Origin: Candidatus Iainarchaeum sp.
GTDB lineage: Archaea; Iainarchaeota; Iainarchaeia; Iainarchaeales; GCA-2688035
DNA length: 64,000 nucleotides
Direction of reading: 5' to 3'
NCBI GenBank assembly: GCA_017610205.1
Contig: JAFCCL010000004.1
Span: 58,220-122,219, forward strand
Both the position numbers and the translations under genes were made by a program. The stretch's first letter is position 1. Every line of letters starts with the position of its first letter. Of the stretch, positions 34,212 through 41,357 are shown one piece after another. The notes beneath the pieces were generated by a model. That model had not been told where the DNA came from and searched no databases. It saw only the letters and a list, made by a program, of their open reading frames with translations.

Positions 34212-34708
34212 ATAAAAAAGGCCAGGGTATTGCAATAGACTTCCTTTTTGCAGTTATGATATTCCTACTTGTACTCAATGCAAGCCTTACATTGATTGAC
34301 AGCAACAATTCAACAGCCATGGACAAAAACCTCATAGGCGAACTTCAAGCCACTACAAGCCAATCAGTTGACGCACTTGTAAGAACAGAGGGTTCGCCAA
34401 AAGACTGGCAAAACAGAAGTATTGACGAAGCAGTCATAATCGGACTGGCAAAAAGTGACAGGGTTCTTGACAACGACAAGGTTAATACATTTATTACATG
34501 GTCAAAAACTTACAGCAGTAGTGATTACAACATGGTAAAAACATTATTATTAAGTGGTTACGACTTTCATTTCAAGATAGGCGGACTTGAAGCCCCAGAA
34601 GCAAAGCCGCCTATTTGGAACGATATGACAGCAGTAAGAATAAAAAGAATTGTAAATTTTAACGGAGAGGAAGCAATTGCAGAATTCACAATATACTACC
34701 CACAATAA
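34208..34708 (+). CDS. Cassette 1, gene 3: KGQGIAID-type signal peptide protein
   Basis: Start taken at TTG 34208 (MNKKGQGIAIDFLFAVMIFL), 4-nt TTGA overlap with the gene before; GGGGGAG lies 6-8 nt upstream. A GTG at 34202 is also in frame. The cassette 2 partner at 40770 begins identically with MNKKGQGIAID, also on a TTG. Asp replaces the usual Glu in the +5 region. About 167 residues; shared pieces are LVRTEGSPKDWQN versus VISKGLPTDWEK, GLAKSDRVLDNDKV versus GLARRDRVLDKKKV, and a final EAIAEFTIYY versus EAIAELILYS. Confidence 0.88.
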   Translation: MNKKGQGIAIDFLFAVMIFLLVLNASLTLIDSNNSTAMDKNLIGELQATTSQSVDALVRTEGSPKDWQNRSIDEAVIIGLAKSDRVLDNDKVNTFITWSKTYSSSDYNMVKTLLLSGYDFHFKIGGLEAPEAKPPIWNDMTAVRIKRIVNFNGEEAIAEFTIYYPQ

Positions 34709-37700
34709 AAAAGGAATGGCAATATCCATTGACGCATTGCTTGCGCTGATAATATTTGTAGCAATGGTTGCATTCATTTCAACAGACCCTGCAAGCAACC
34801 TAACAACAATACAACCAACGCTTGCAACAAATCAATTGATTGACGACGCAATTGCTGCAATGGATAGAACAGGATTTATAATGGAGTGCATTGAAAATGG
34901 TGAATTTGAGGAAATGGAAACAAAACTTGAAGCCATGCTGCCAGAAATCATGGACTACAATATTGAAATTATAAGATATGAGTCACCGCTGGACAAGGCT
35001 CCGGACAAGCCTTGCAGAGACATTGATTTAGGCCAAGATTTTGAAACATGCTTTCCATACGACACAAATGTTTACAGCATAGGAAGTGAACGGCCAACAG
35101 ACAAAGACATTTTTCACGGGCAAAAAATATTCATAAAAAAAGAATCAGGCGACTGCAGCATTGTATCCGGTTTTGAAGAAAAGAAAAAATGGCTGGAATT
35201 AATATTTGCAGGGGATAACCTACCAGAAGCAAGGGATGTAAACATTACAACAGCAGGCTCATGCCCTGGAAAAAGAAACCCCTGCCCTGCAATAGAAGAA
35301 GGGCAGATGAGATGCTGCTATACATATTACGATGAAGATATCCCACAAAACCCAGAGACTGGTGTTGAATACAAATGGTATATGTATGATGAGGACACAG
35401 ATTTGTGGGAACCGACAGGCGCAGATTTGCCAACACTTGATTTTGACGAAACTGACGACGCAAAAAGGTTCAAATGCTCTGTAAGAGTAAGAGATGGTCC
35501 AAACCCGTGGGATTGGGGAGCTGACACCAACAGCCCTCTTGCAATAATAGGCGGGCCATGCTTTGTATTTGAATCAGAAGTAACACAGGGAGAAGAACAA
35601 GTAACAGAATACAAGTGCGGAGAAACATACGACATAGATTTCAGCATTTCCGGAAGCTCAGGTGAAAGGATGGAACCTGTTGACATAATGCTTTCCTTGG
35701 ACAGAAGCGGAAGCATGAGCTGGCTTGGATTCAATGATGACACAACCGAACTTGCAAAAAGCATTTTTATTGACTCAAGCGGAGCAAGTGATATTGCATA
35801 CTTTGGAACAAACAACCAGGTATACAAATTTGGAATAAATAACCAAACAGGAGACCTTACAACACTTACAAATACAAGTTCAATAGACGACGCACAAGGG
35901 CTCTTTGTTGATGACAGCTATGTATATGTTGCCGATGATGAAAGAGGGCTTACAATACTGGACAAAGACGACTTAAGCATTGTAAGAATAATGGGTAATG
36001 ACAGCGGGAAAGAGATTACAACAGCAAAAAGCGTCTTTGTTGAAGGAGATTACATTTACCTTGCAGCAGCAGGAACCTACATACCCGGAACTGAAAAAAA
36101 ATATGACGCTGAAATGTACGCGGAAAGAAATCAGGAAGATATAAACATAGGCTATAGCTCAACAGGAAGCTGGGCAGCACAATCGTTTATACCAAATGTG
36201 CATGACATAAACGGAATAGAACTTGAGGTAAAAAAAATTGCCGGGAGAATTAATCCTGGAAACCTGACAGTTCACATTAGGCAAACACAAACAGGAACTG
36301 ACCTGACAAACGGAACAGTGGAAATTGCAGCAGGGGATATTCCAACAAACTGGGATGAATGGATTACAGCCAATTTTAATCCTTCAGTAAGCGTAACGCC
36401 TGAGCAAACCTATTACATTGCACTTACCACAACAACAGAAGGCATAGGGCCTTACTATAAATGGGGAAGCAGGCTAATCAATCCAGACCCATACAGCGAA
36501 GGAGCACTCTATGCATGCACCTCAGGCGGAATCTGCACAGAGCAATGGATTGAAGGCGAAGGATGGGAGCCTAACGAGTATGAAGACGCAAGATTCAGGA
36601 CTTTTTACTATTCTTCAATTGTAGGAGGATTAATAATAATAGACAAAAGCGACCCAGACCCAAATAATTGGAATATTTTAAGCAATATGTATAACACAGG
36701 AATCGGATTAATAGACAGACCTCAGGATGTTGTTGTCTCAGGAAATTATGCATATTTAACAGACAGAAGCGGCGGAGACGGTACACAAGGCCTTTGGATA
36801 ATTGACATAACAGACAAGTTAAGCCCTTCAATGAAAGGATTTGTAGAAGCAAGCAACCCGAATTCAGTGGAAGTTTCAGGAAACTATGCATATGTAACAG
36901 ACGGCGGAAACGGAGTAATGGTAATTGATGTAACAAACAAGTCAAACCCTTTGATTGCTCCACCAATAACCGGACTTGGCACAGTTGACGACATTGCCCT
37001 ATATGGAACAAAAATATATGTAAATGCAAATACCCCTGAAGGAGGGGCAAAAAATTACGGAGTGCATGTTATTGACATAACAACTCCTGCAGACCCTGTG
37101 CTGCAGCAAACATTTTACACACAATTTGTAATTGCAGGAGAAAATGAATATGCATTGGATGTAAGCCCTAACTGGATGGCATTGGCAAATGAATATGACC
37201 CAGACTTCTTTGAGAATTATAGTGCAATGACATTAAGCAGACAGTTTGGCAACAAAATGAACATTGCAAAGGAGTCCTCAAAAGAATTTGTCATGTTTGA
37301 AGATTGGAAGTCACCGGAAGACCAAATAGGAATCGTCAGCTACGGAGGCAGCCCTGATGTTAACTTAAACAGCGAATTGAATGAAGCAAGTACTGAAAAC
37401 AAGATAGAATTAAACGGCAAGATAGACTTTATAGAGGCATATATGGGAACTCCTATGACAAGCGGCTTGCAGACAGCAGTAGACGAGCTAAAGCTTCCGC
37501 CAACAGGAAATGGAAGCGAGGATGCAATGCAGTTTATAGTTTTGCTGGCAGATGGACAAAACGACGAAGGCGGCTTGAACGTGGCATACGATGATGCCAG
37601 AGCCAATGAGATATATATTTTCACAATAGGATTTGGAGGAGACGTTGACACAACGCAGTTGGAAAACATTTCAAAATGTGCTTACTGCCCTGATAATACT

Positions 37701-38603
37701 GATACTGAAGCAGACTGCACTGACTTTGTGCTTACAGAAAGCTCGGATTGCGGCAGCTATCACCATATAAGCGACCCGGAAGCATTAAGTGAAGTATACC
37801 AGGTTATTGCACAGAGAATTGCTGAACTTTCAGGAAAGCTTCCTGACGGTGCAACAACAGACATAGCTCTTGAGTTCAACAGATTTGGAAACGGAATGAA
37901 GATAACAGATTACACACCGGTTGAAACAGGCAACTGGGATTCTGACAACAACATTCTGAACTTTGAAAATATCGACATAAGATTTGGGTGGGAAGGCAGT
38001 TTTGAAGCAACAATAGCATGCGATTATGTAGGATGCGGCGAAGAATTTGTTGAAGGAAGCAGTATAAGCTTTCCTCCGAAAGACACTATGATTTCATACT
38101 CGCTTGACGGAATTGAACAGGACCCGATTCTATGGCCTTACAAGTTTGAAGTTGAAAAAGAAGTATATTACAATGACCTTGGCATTGAATTTGATGAAGG
38201 AAAATTTATTCCTCCAAGTGATGCATGGGTAAAATACAATGTTTTAAATGAAGGATACAAAAGCATTGACCTTGGCGACATAATTCCGACAGTAAACTTT
38301 TACAACGGAGAAACTTCTGAAACCGCATGTATTGGCAATCCTGAGAGCAGAGTTGGCGAACAACAGATTGACAAAATTGTTGAAGCAGCTTATGGCACAG
38401 ATTTCGTAAGCGAAGACAGAACAAGTGAAACAGGAGAAACAAACCTAAGTGGAAGCGGATATATTTGCCTCTGGGTAAATCAAACGCGTGGCGATGGAGA
38501 ACAGGATGTTGTTGAATGTGCCGAAAACAATCAGGCTATAATAAACTGTGACATTCCTGAAACATATATATACACCATGGATTACTGGGCGTGGCAAAAA
38601 TGA
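34677..38603 (+). CDS. Cassette 1, gene 4: giant vWA protein with inserted beta-propeller (tip adhesin candidate)
   Basis: A 1308-residue protein. Start at TTG 34677, with GGAGAGG 6 nt upstream; the signal is HNKKGMAISIDALLALIIFV. A vWA domain begins VDIMLSLDRSGSMS (metal motif DxSxS at Asp342) but its continuation, DQIGIVSYGGS and FIVLLADGQND, only appears after about residue 880. The 500 residues between hold LVIVD-type beta-propeller repeats (NSVEVSGNYAYVTDGGNGVM; GLWIIDITDKLSP), themselves interrupted by a beta-sandwich (AAQSFIPNVHDINGIELEVK to TYYIALTTT). The C-terminal third is beta-rich and ends DYWAWQK. Likely a cell-surface or pilus-tip adhesin, exported with gene products 1-3 and 5. 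It once overlapped gene 5 as ATGA before a repeat insertion. Confidence 0.88.
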   Translation: MQNSQYTTHNKKGMAISIDALLALIIFVAMVAFISTDPASNLTTIQPTLATNQLIDDAIAAMDRTGFIMECIENGEFEEMETKLEAMLPEIMDYNIEIIRYESPLDKAPDKPCRDIDLGQDFETCFPYDTNVYSIGSERPTDKDIFHGQKIFIKKESGDCSIVSGFEEKKKWLELIFAGDNLPEARDVNITTAGSCPGKRNPCPAIEEGQMRCCYTYYDEDIPQNPETGVEYKWYMYDEDTDLWEPTGADLPTLDFDETDDAKRFKCSVRVRDGPNPWDWGADTNSPLAIIGGPCFVFESEVTQGEEQVTEYKCGETYDIDFSISGSSGERMEPVDIMLSLDRSGSMSWLGFNDDTTELAKSIFIDSSGASDIAYFGTNNQVYKFGINNQTGDLTTLTNTSSIDDAQGLFVDDSYVYVADDERGLTILDKDDLSIVRIMGNDSGKEITTAKSVFVEGDYIYLAAAGTYIPGTEKKYDAEMYAERNQEDINIGYSSTGSWAAQSFIPNVHDINGIELEVKKIAGRINPGNLTVHIRQTQTGTDLTNGTVEIAAGDIPTNWDEWITANFNPSVSVTPEQTYYIALTTTTEGIGPYYKWGSRLINPDPYSEGALYACTSGGICTEQWIEGEGWEPNEYEDARFRTFYYSSIVGGLIIIDKSDPDPNNWNILSNMYNTGIGLIDRPQDVVVSGNYAYLTDRSGGDGTQGLWIIDITDKLSPSMKGFVEASNPNSVEVSGNYAYVTDGGNGVMVIDVTNKSNPLIAPPITGLGTVDDIALYGTKIYVNANTPEGGAKNYGVHVIDITTPADPVLQQTFYTQFVIAGENEYALDVSPNWMALANEYDPDFFENYSAMTLSRQFGNKMNIAKESSKEFVMFEDWKSPEDQIGIVSYGGSPDVNLNSELNEASTENKIELNGKIDFIEAYMGTPMTSGLQTAVDELKLPPTGNGSEDAMQFIVLLADGQNDEGGLNVAYDDARANEIYIFTIGFGGDVDTTQLENISKCAYCPDNTDTEADCTDFVLTESSDCGSYHHISDPEALSEVYQVIAQRIAELSGKLPDGATTDIALEFNRFGNGMKITDYTPVETGNWDSDNNILNFENIDIRFGWEGSFEATIACDYVGCGEEFVEGSSISFPPKDTMISYSLDGIEQDPILWPYKFEVEKEVYYNDLGIEFDEGKFIPPSDAWVKYNVLNEGYKSIDLGDIIPTVNFYNGETSETACIGNPESRVGEQQIDKIVEAAYGTDFVSEDRTSETGETNLSGSGYICLWVNQTRGDGEQDVVECAENNQAIINCDIPETYIYTMDYWAWQK

Positions 38604-38836
38604 AATTACAAACACAAGCAAGCCTGTGTCATCGAGCCAAAGCGAATTGTGTCATCAAGTCCAAACGAAAATGGCACCCAGACCAGGCGAGTTGTGTCAT
38701 CAAGTCCAAACGAAAATGGGACTCTGACCAGCCGGCAGTGGCGGCTCTCGCACCAACTAGGCCGTGTCATCAAGTCCAAACGAAAATGGCACCCGCACCA
38801 GCCGGGCGTAACGGCTACTGGGCGTGGCAAAAATGA
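38600..38836 (+). CDS. Bridging reading frame made by the repeat insertion (78 aa)
   Basis: From the ATG in the first junction copy (38600) a frame runs without stop through all the repeats to the TGA in the second junction copy (38834-38836). It therefore overlaps gene 4 at one end and gene 5 at the other as ATGA. The product contains VIKSKRKWHPDQ, VIKSKRKWDSDQPA and ends NGYWAWQK. There is no sign of a folded domain. It may serve only to keep ribosomes moving from gene 4 to gene 5, or may not be translated at all. Confidence 0.35.
   Translation: MKLQTQASLCHRAKANCVIKSKRKWHPDQASCVIKSKRKWDSDQPAVAALAPTRPCHQVQTKMAPAPAGRNGYWAWQK
38626..38816 (+). repeat. Cluster of four palindromic repeat copies
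   Basis: Copies start at 38626 (truncated after about 20 bp), 38649 (lacks the second stem), 38694 (complete, to 38746) and 38764 (complete, to 38816). The complete form is GTGTCATC, a short loop, ATGGCAC, then a spacer with CACCAGCCG and a second stem AGCCG/CGGCT. All copies are in the plus orientation, and the frames through them are free of stops. Confidence 0.9.
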
Positions 38837-39819
38837 ACCAACGAGGAATTTTCATAACATTCATGGTATTTTTGCTTGTCGGAAGCGTTATTGCATTGCA
38901 TGATACTACAAAAAAAACAGATTTAAGGCAGGAAAAAAAATATATTGAGGAAGCAGCCTTTAACAATATAAACAATGCTTTCAACAACGTTTACGAAGAA
39001 GTTATTTCACTAAACAAGGAGGGGAACGCAAGAATTATACAGATTCGGTCACTTCCTTTTTCATACGACTTTAACAAAAATTCAATTATTCTAAGCCAAC
39101 AGATTCCAATAAGATTAAGCGTACTTGACGCATATATTGATACATTAAACGTTTACCGCATTTTTACCGGAAGTGGACTTACAACAGACCTTAACATTGT
39201 TACAGGAACACTTCAAAACACAGCATGGGATGGAGGAGAAGACTATCCAGACTTCAATTATGCAATTCTGCCACAATGCCTTTTGTACGACGTAAACGCA
39301 GACAGCACAATGGTTTTAAGGGAACTTGAAGCAGGGCAGTTTGGATGCGAAAAAGGATTCAATTACACAGACCTTAACATAATTGATATAAACATTTCAA
39401 TTGACTCAAGTCTGTGTACAGCAGGATCTCATCTTGGGACATTGGAACTAACAGGTTTGTCTAAACCTTACCCAGAGTATAGAATAACAGTAAATGAAAC
39501 AAACCCAAGTTATCCAATAACAGGAGGAGGCAAGCTTGAATACTATGGCCACTTTGACCCGGAAAGTTATGGCCCTGGAGAAGACTGGTTTACAATAAAA
39601 TGTAATACAGGCGGCAGTGAAGAACCATGGCTTAGAGTAAAACTTGGAATGGAAAGTGCAAACGACCCGTTTCCATTTGTTGCAAAAAACTTTATTCCTG
39701 CACAGCCAGTGGATATTGATTTAAATATGGTATTTGATACAAAAGTGGACCTGTTTTACTTTACAGGGTTTTCCATAAGCGTTAATAAGGTAAACTTTCC
39801 AATAAAAAGGACTACATAA
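38833..39819 (+). CDS. Cassette 1, gene 5: QRGIFITF-type signal/anchor protein
   Basis: Starts at ATG 38833 (MNQRGIFITFMVFLLVGSVI), matching the cassette 2 partner at 46457 (SIGQQGIFITFMAFLLVSTV). 328 residues. After the membrane helix come shared pieces: EEAAFNNINNAFNNVYEEVI versus NEIAFKNVNNRFNNMEQQIM, TLQNTAWDGGEDYPDFNYAI versus VLQNTAWNGEEDYPKISYIV, and LPQCL versus FPQCL. The rest is beta-rich and Asn/Thr-rich with several N-glycosylation sequons. The lack of the usual Glu at +5 recalls GspK-like tip pseudopilins, an analogy only. Its old start/stop overlap with gene 4 is now separated by the repeats. Confidence 0.87.
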   Translation: MNQRGIFITFMVFLLVGSVIALHDTTKKTDLRQEKKYIEEAAFNNINNAFNNVYEEVISLNKEGNARIIQIRSLPFSYDFNKNSIILSQQIPIRLSVLDAYIDTLNVYRIFTGSGLTTDLNIVTGTLQNTAWDGGEDYPDFNYAILPQCLLYDVNADSTMVLRELEAGQFGCEKGFNYTDLNIIDINISIDSSLCTAGSHLGTLELTGLSKPYPEYRITVNETNPSYPITGGGKLEYYGHFDPESYGPGEDWFTIKCNTGGSEEPWLRVKLGMESANDPFPFVAKNFIPAQPVDIDLNMVFDTKVDLFYFTGFSISVNKVNFPIKRTT

Positions 39820-39842
39820 AAGGAAAAAAAGGAGGAAATTAA

Positions 39843-40361
39843 ATGGCTGGAAAAAAGGCACAAATTGCAATGGAATACCTTATTCTAACAGGCTTTATTC
39901 TTGTAGCAGTGGCATTGATTTTTGGATTTTCATTCATAAACTATAATCAAAACATCAGAATTGCAAAAACAAGCGAAGCCATTTCAAAGCTTTCAAACGC
40001 AGTTGATGACATTTATACAAGAGGCGAAGGAAACACCAGGTTTGTAAAAATATCATGGCCTGACGGAATGAAAAACATTAGCATAGTGTACAAATGCCTT
40101 AATGGAACCCAACAAGACAATGCAGAAGGCTGTGGTGACAGCGAATATGGCGATGTAGAATTCAGCGTAATTTCCATGGAAGTGCAATTACTTGGAGAGG
40201 ACGTAATTGTGATGGAGAGAACCAAGGCAAAAATAAAAGAAAAACTTGACGGCATGGACGACATGGACATACATGGAAACTTTAACCAGTACTCTGGAAG
40301 CACGTACATTGTAAAAGTAAGCTGGACTAGCTCAGGGCTAATACAACTTGAGAGGGTATAA
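39843..40361 (+). CDS. Cassette 2, gene 1: class III signal peptide pilin-like protein
   Basis: A 172-residue protein, MAGKKAQIAMEYLILTGFIL, counterpart of 33266. A strong Shine-Dalgarno (AAGGAGGAAATTAAA) precedes the ATG, so this cassette can be translated independently although only 23 bp separate it from gene 5 of cassette 1. The extracellular part has two Cys (YKCLNG, EGCGDS) like its partner and ends in SGLIQLERV. Probably a minor pilin subunit. Confidence 0.9.
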   Translation: MAGKKAQIAMEYLILTGFILVAVALIFGFSFINYNQNIRIAKTSEAISKLSNAVDDIYTRGEGNTRFVKISWPDGMKNISIVYKCLNGTQQDNAEGCGDSEYGDVEFSVISMEVQLLGEDVIVMERTKAKIKEKLDGMDDMDIHGNFNQYSGSTYIVKVSWTSSGLIQLERV

Positions 40362-40363
40362 AA

Positions 40364-40768
40364 ATGCAAAATAAAGGCCAGGTTTCAATCGAAGTAATGT
40401 TAATTGTCATAATTCTCCTTGGATTATTGCTTGCAACCTCGTACATAATGATGCAAAGAAGCAATGATATAAACAGGCTTGCGACAATTCAAAGAGACAC
40501 ACAAAAATGCGACAATATTGCTTCAGCAATAGTAAGTTTGAGTTCAAACACAGGCTATAGCGAAATGATTGTAACAGGATTTGAAAAGGATGTAAGAATT
40601 GAAAAAGGAAGCGTTATTGTTGGAAATGTTGGATGCAGCTACAAAGGAGATGTGTGGTTTGGTAATAAAAGTGCTGAAAATGAAGACATTTGGCTGCTTA
40701 AGAATCAAACATATTTTATAAAAAAAATAGGTGAAAAAGTGAAGTTTGAATTAGTTGAGGAGGAATAA
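40364..40768 (+). CDS. Cassette 2, gene 2: class III signal peptide protein
   Basis: A 134-residue protein, MQNKGQVSIEVMLIVIILLG, with the KGQ prepilin site and conserved Glu. Counterpart of 33759: the paired Cys (QKCDN and VGCSYKGDVWF) are kept, the linker is shorter. It starts 2 nt after gene 1 and its stop is 1 nt before the TTG start of gene 3. Membrane helix plus a small beta domain outside the cell; likely a minor pilin. Confidence 0.89.
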   Translation: MQNKGQVSIEVMLIVIILLGLLLATSYIMMQRSNDINRLATIQRDTQKCDNIASAIVSLSSNTGYSEMIVTGFEKDVRIEKGSVIVGNVGCSYKGDVWFGNKSAENEDIWLLKNQTYFIKKIGEKVKFELVEEE

Positions 40769-40769
40769 C

Positions 40770-41354
40770 TTGAACAAAAAAGGTCAAGGAATAGCAATTG
40801 ACCTTATGGCAGGTGTTCTGATATTCATAATTATAGGCTCAAGTATTATGTTTGTGTGGGGAGACAAATCGTTTGAAGTGGAAGAAAACCTTTTTGAAAA
40901 TGAAAGAATTGCAATGGCTGAAAGGACTCTTGACACAATAGTAATAAGCAAGGGCCTGCCAACAGATTGGGAAAAATACATTGGAACAGAAGAGGAGATT
41001 GCCAACAACATTAAAATGCTTGGACTTGCAAGAAGAGACAGGGTTCTTGACAAAAAAAAGGTTGAAAAATTTGCAGAATTAAGCAATTTTGAAGATAATT
41101 ACGCAATTCTGAAAACAAAACTATTAATTGGAGGAAACGAGTACTATTTTAGGATTTTGGATCCGAAAAGGGAAAATGTTGACGAACAAATAATCAGCGC
41201 AGGAGAAAGTCCAACAGGCAATGTAGTAGAAATCAGAATCGAAAGAGCGGTGATATACAGCTATCACAGAGACGGAGTAGATGAAGGAGATACAAACAGT
41301 CAGCATGAAGCAATAGCTGAACTGATATTATACTCATCATACTGGAGGAGATAA
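40770..41354 (+). CDS. Cassette 2, gene 3: KGQGIAID-type signal peptide protein
   Basis: Start at TTG 40770 with GAGGAGGAATAAC directly upstream, giving MNKKGQGIAIDLMAGVLIFI, identical over eleven residues to its partner at 34208. 194 residues, 27 longer than the partner, the extra part lying in a loop (NVDEQIISAGESPTGN). GLARRDRVLDKKKVEKFAEL is the best conserved stretch. Single N-terminal helix, extracellular remainder. Three nt separate it from gene 4. Confidence 0.89.
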   Translation: MNKKGQGIAIDLMAGVLIFIIIGSSIMFVWGDKSFEVEENLFENERIAMAERTLDTIVISKGLPTDWEKYIGTEEEIANNIKMLGLARRDRVLDKKKVEKFAELSNFEDNYAILKTKLLIGGNEYYFRILDPKRENVDEQIISAGESPTGNVVEIRIERAVIYSYHRDGVDEGDTNSQHEAIAELILYSSYWRR

Positions 41355-41357
41355 GGA

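Larger units (their letters stand above)
38583..38837 (+). repeat. Insertion bounded by a 22-bp direct repeat of the gene 4/gene 5 junction
   Basis: The same 22 bp occur at 38583-38604 and 38816-38837, 233 bp apart. They contain the last codons and stop of gene 4 and the start codon of gene 5 (YWAWQK then ATGA). The palindromic repeats fill the space between. It looks like an insertion with target duplication or a replication slippage event. Confidence 0.85.

Noticed and set aside
38626..38816. Possible CRISPR array
   Set aside because: Copies are not evenly spaced, some abut or are truncated, there are no unique spacers of constant length and no cas genes.
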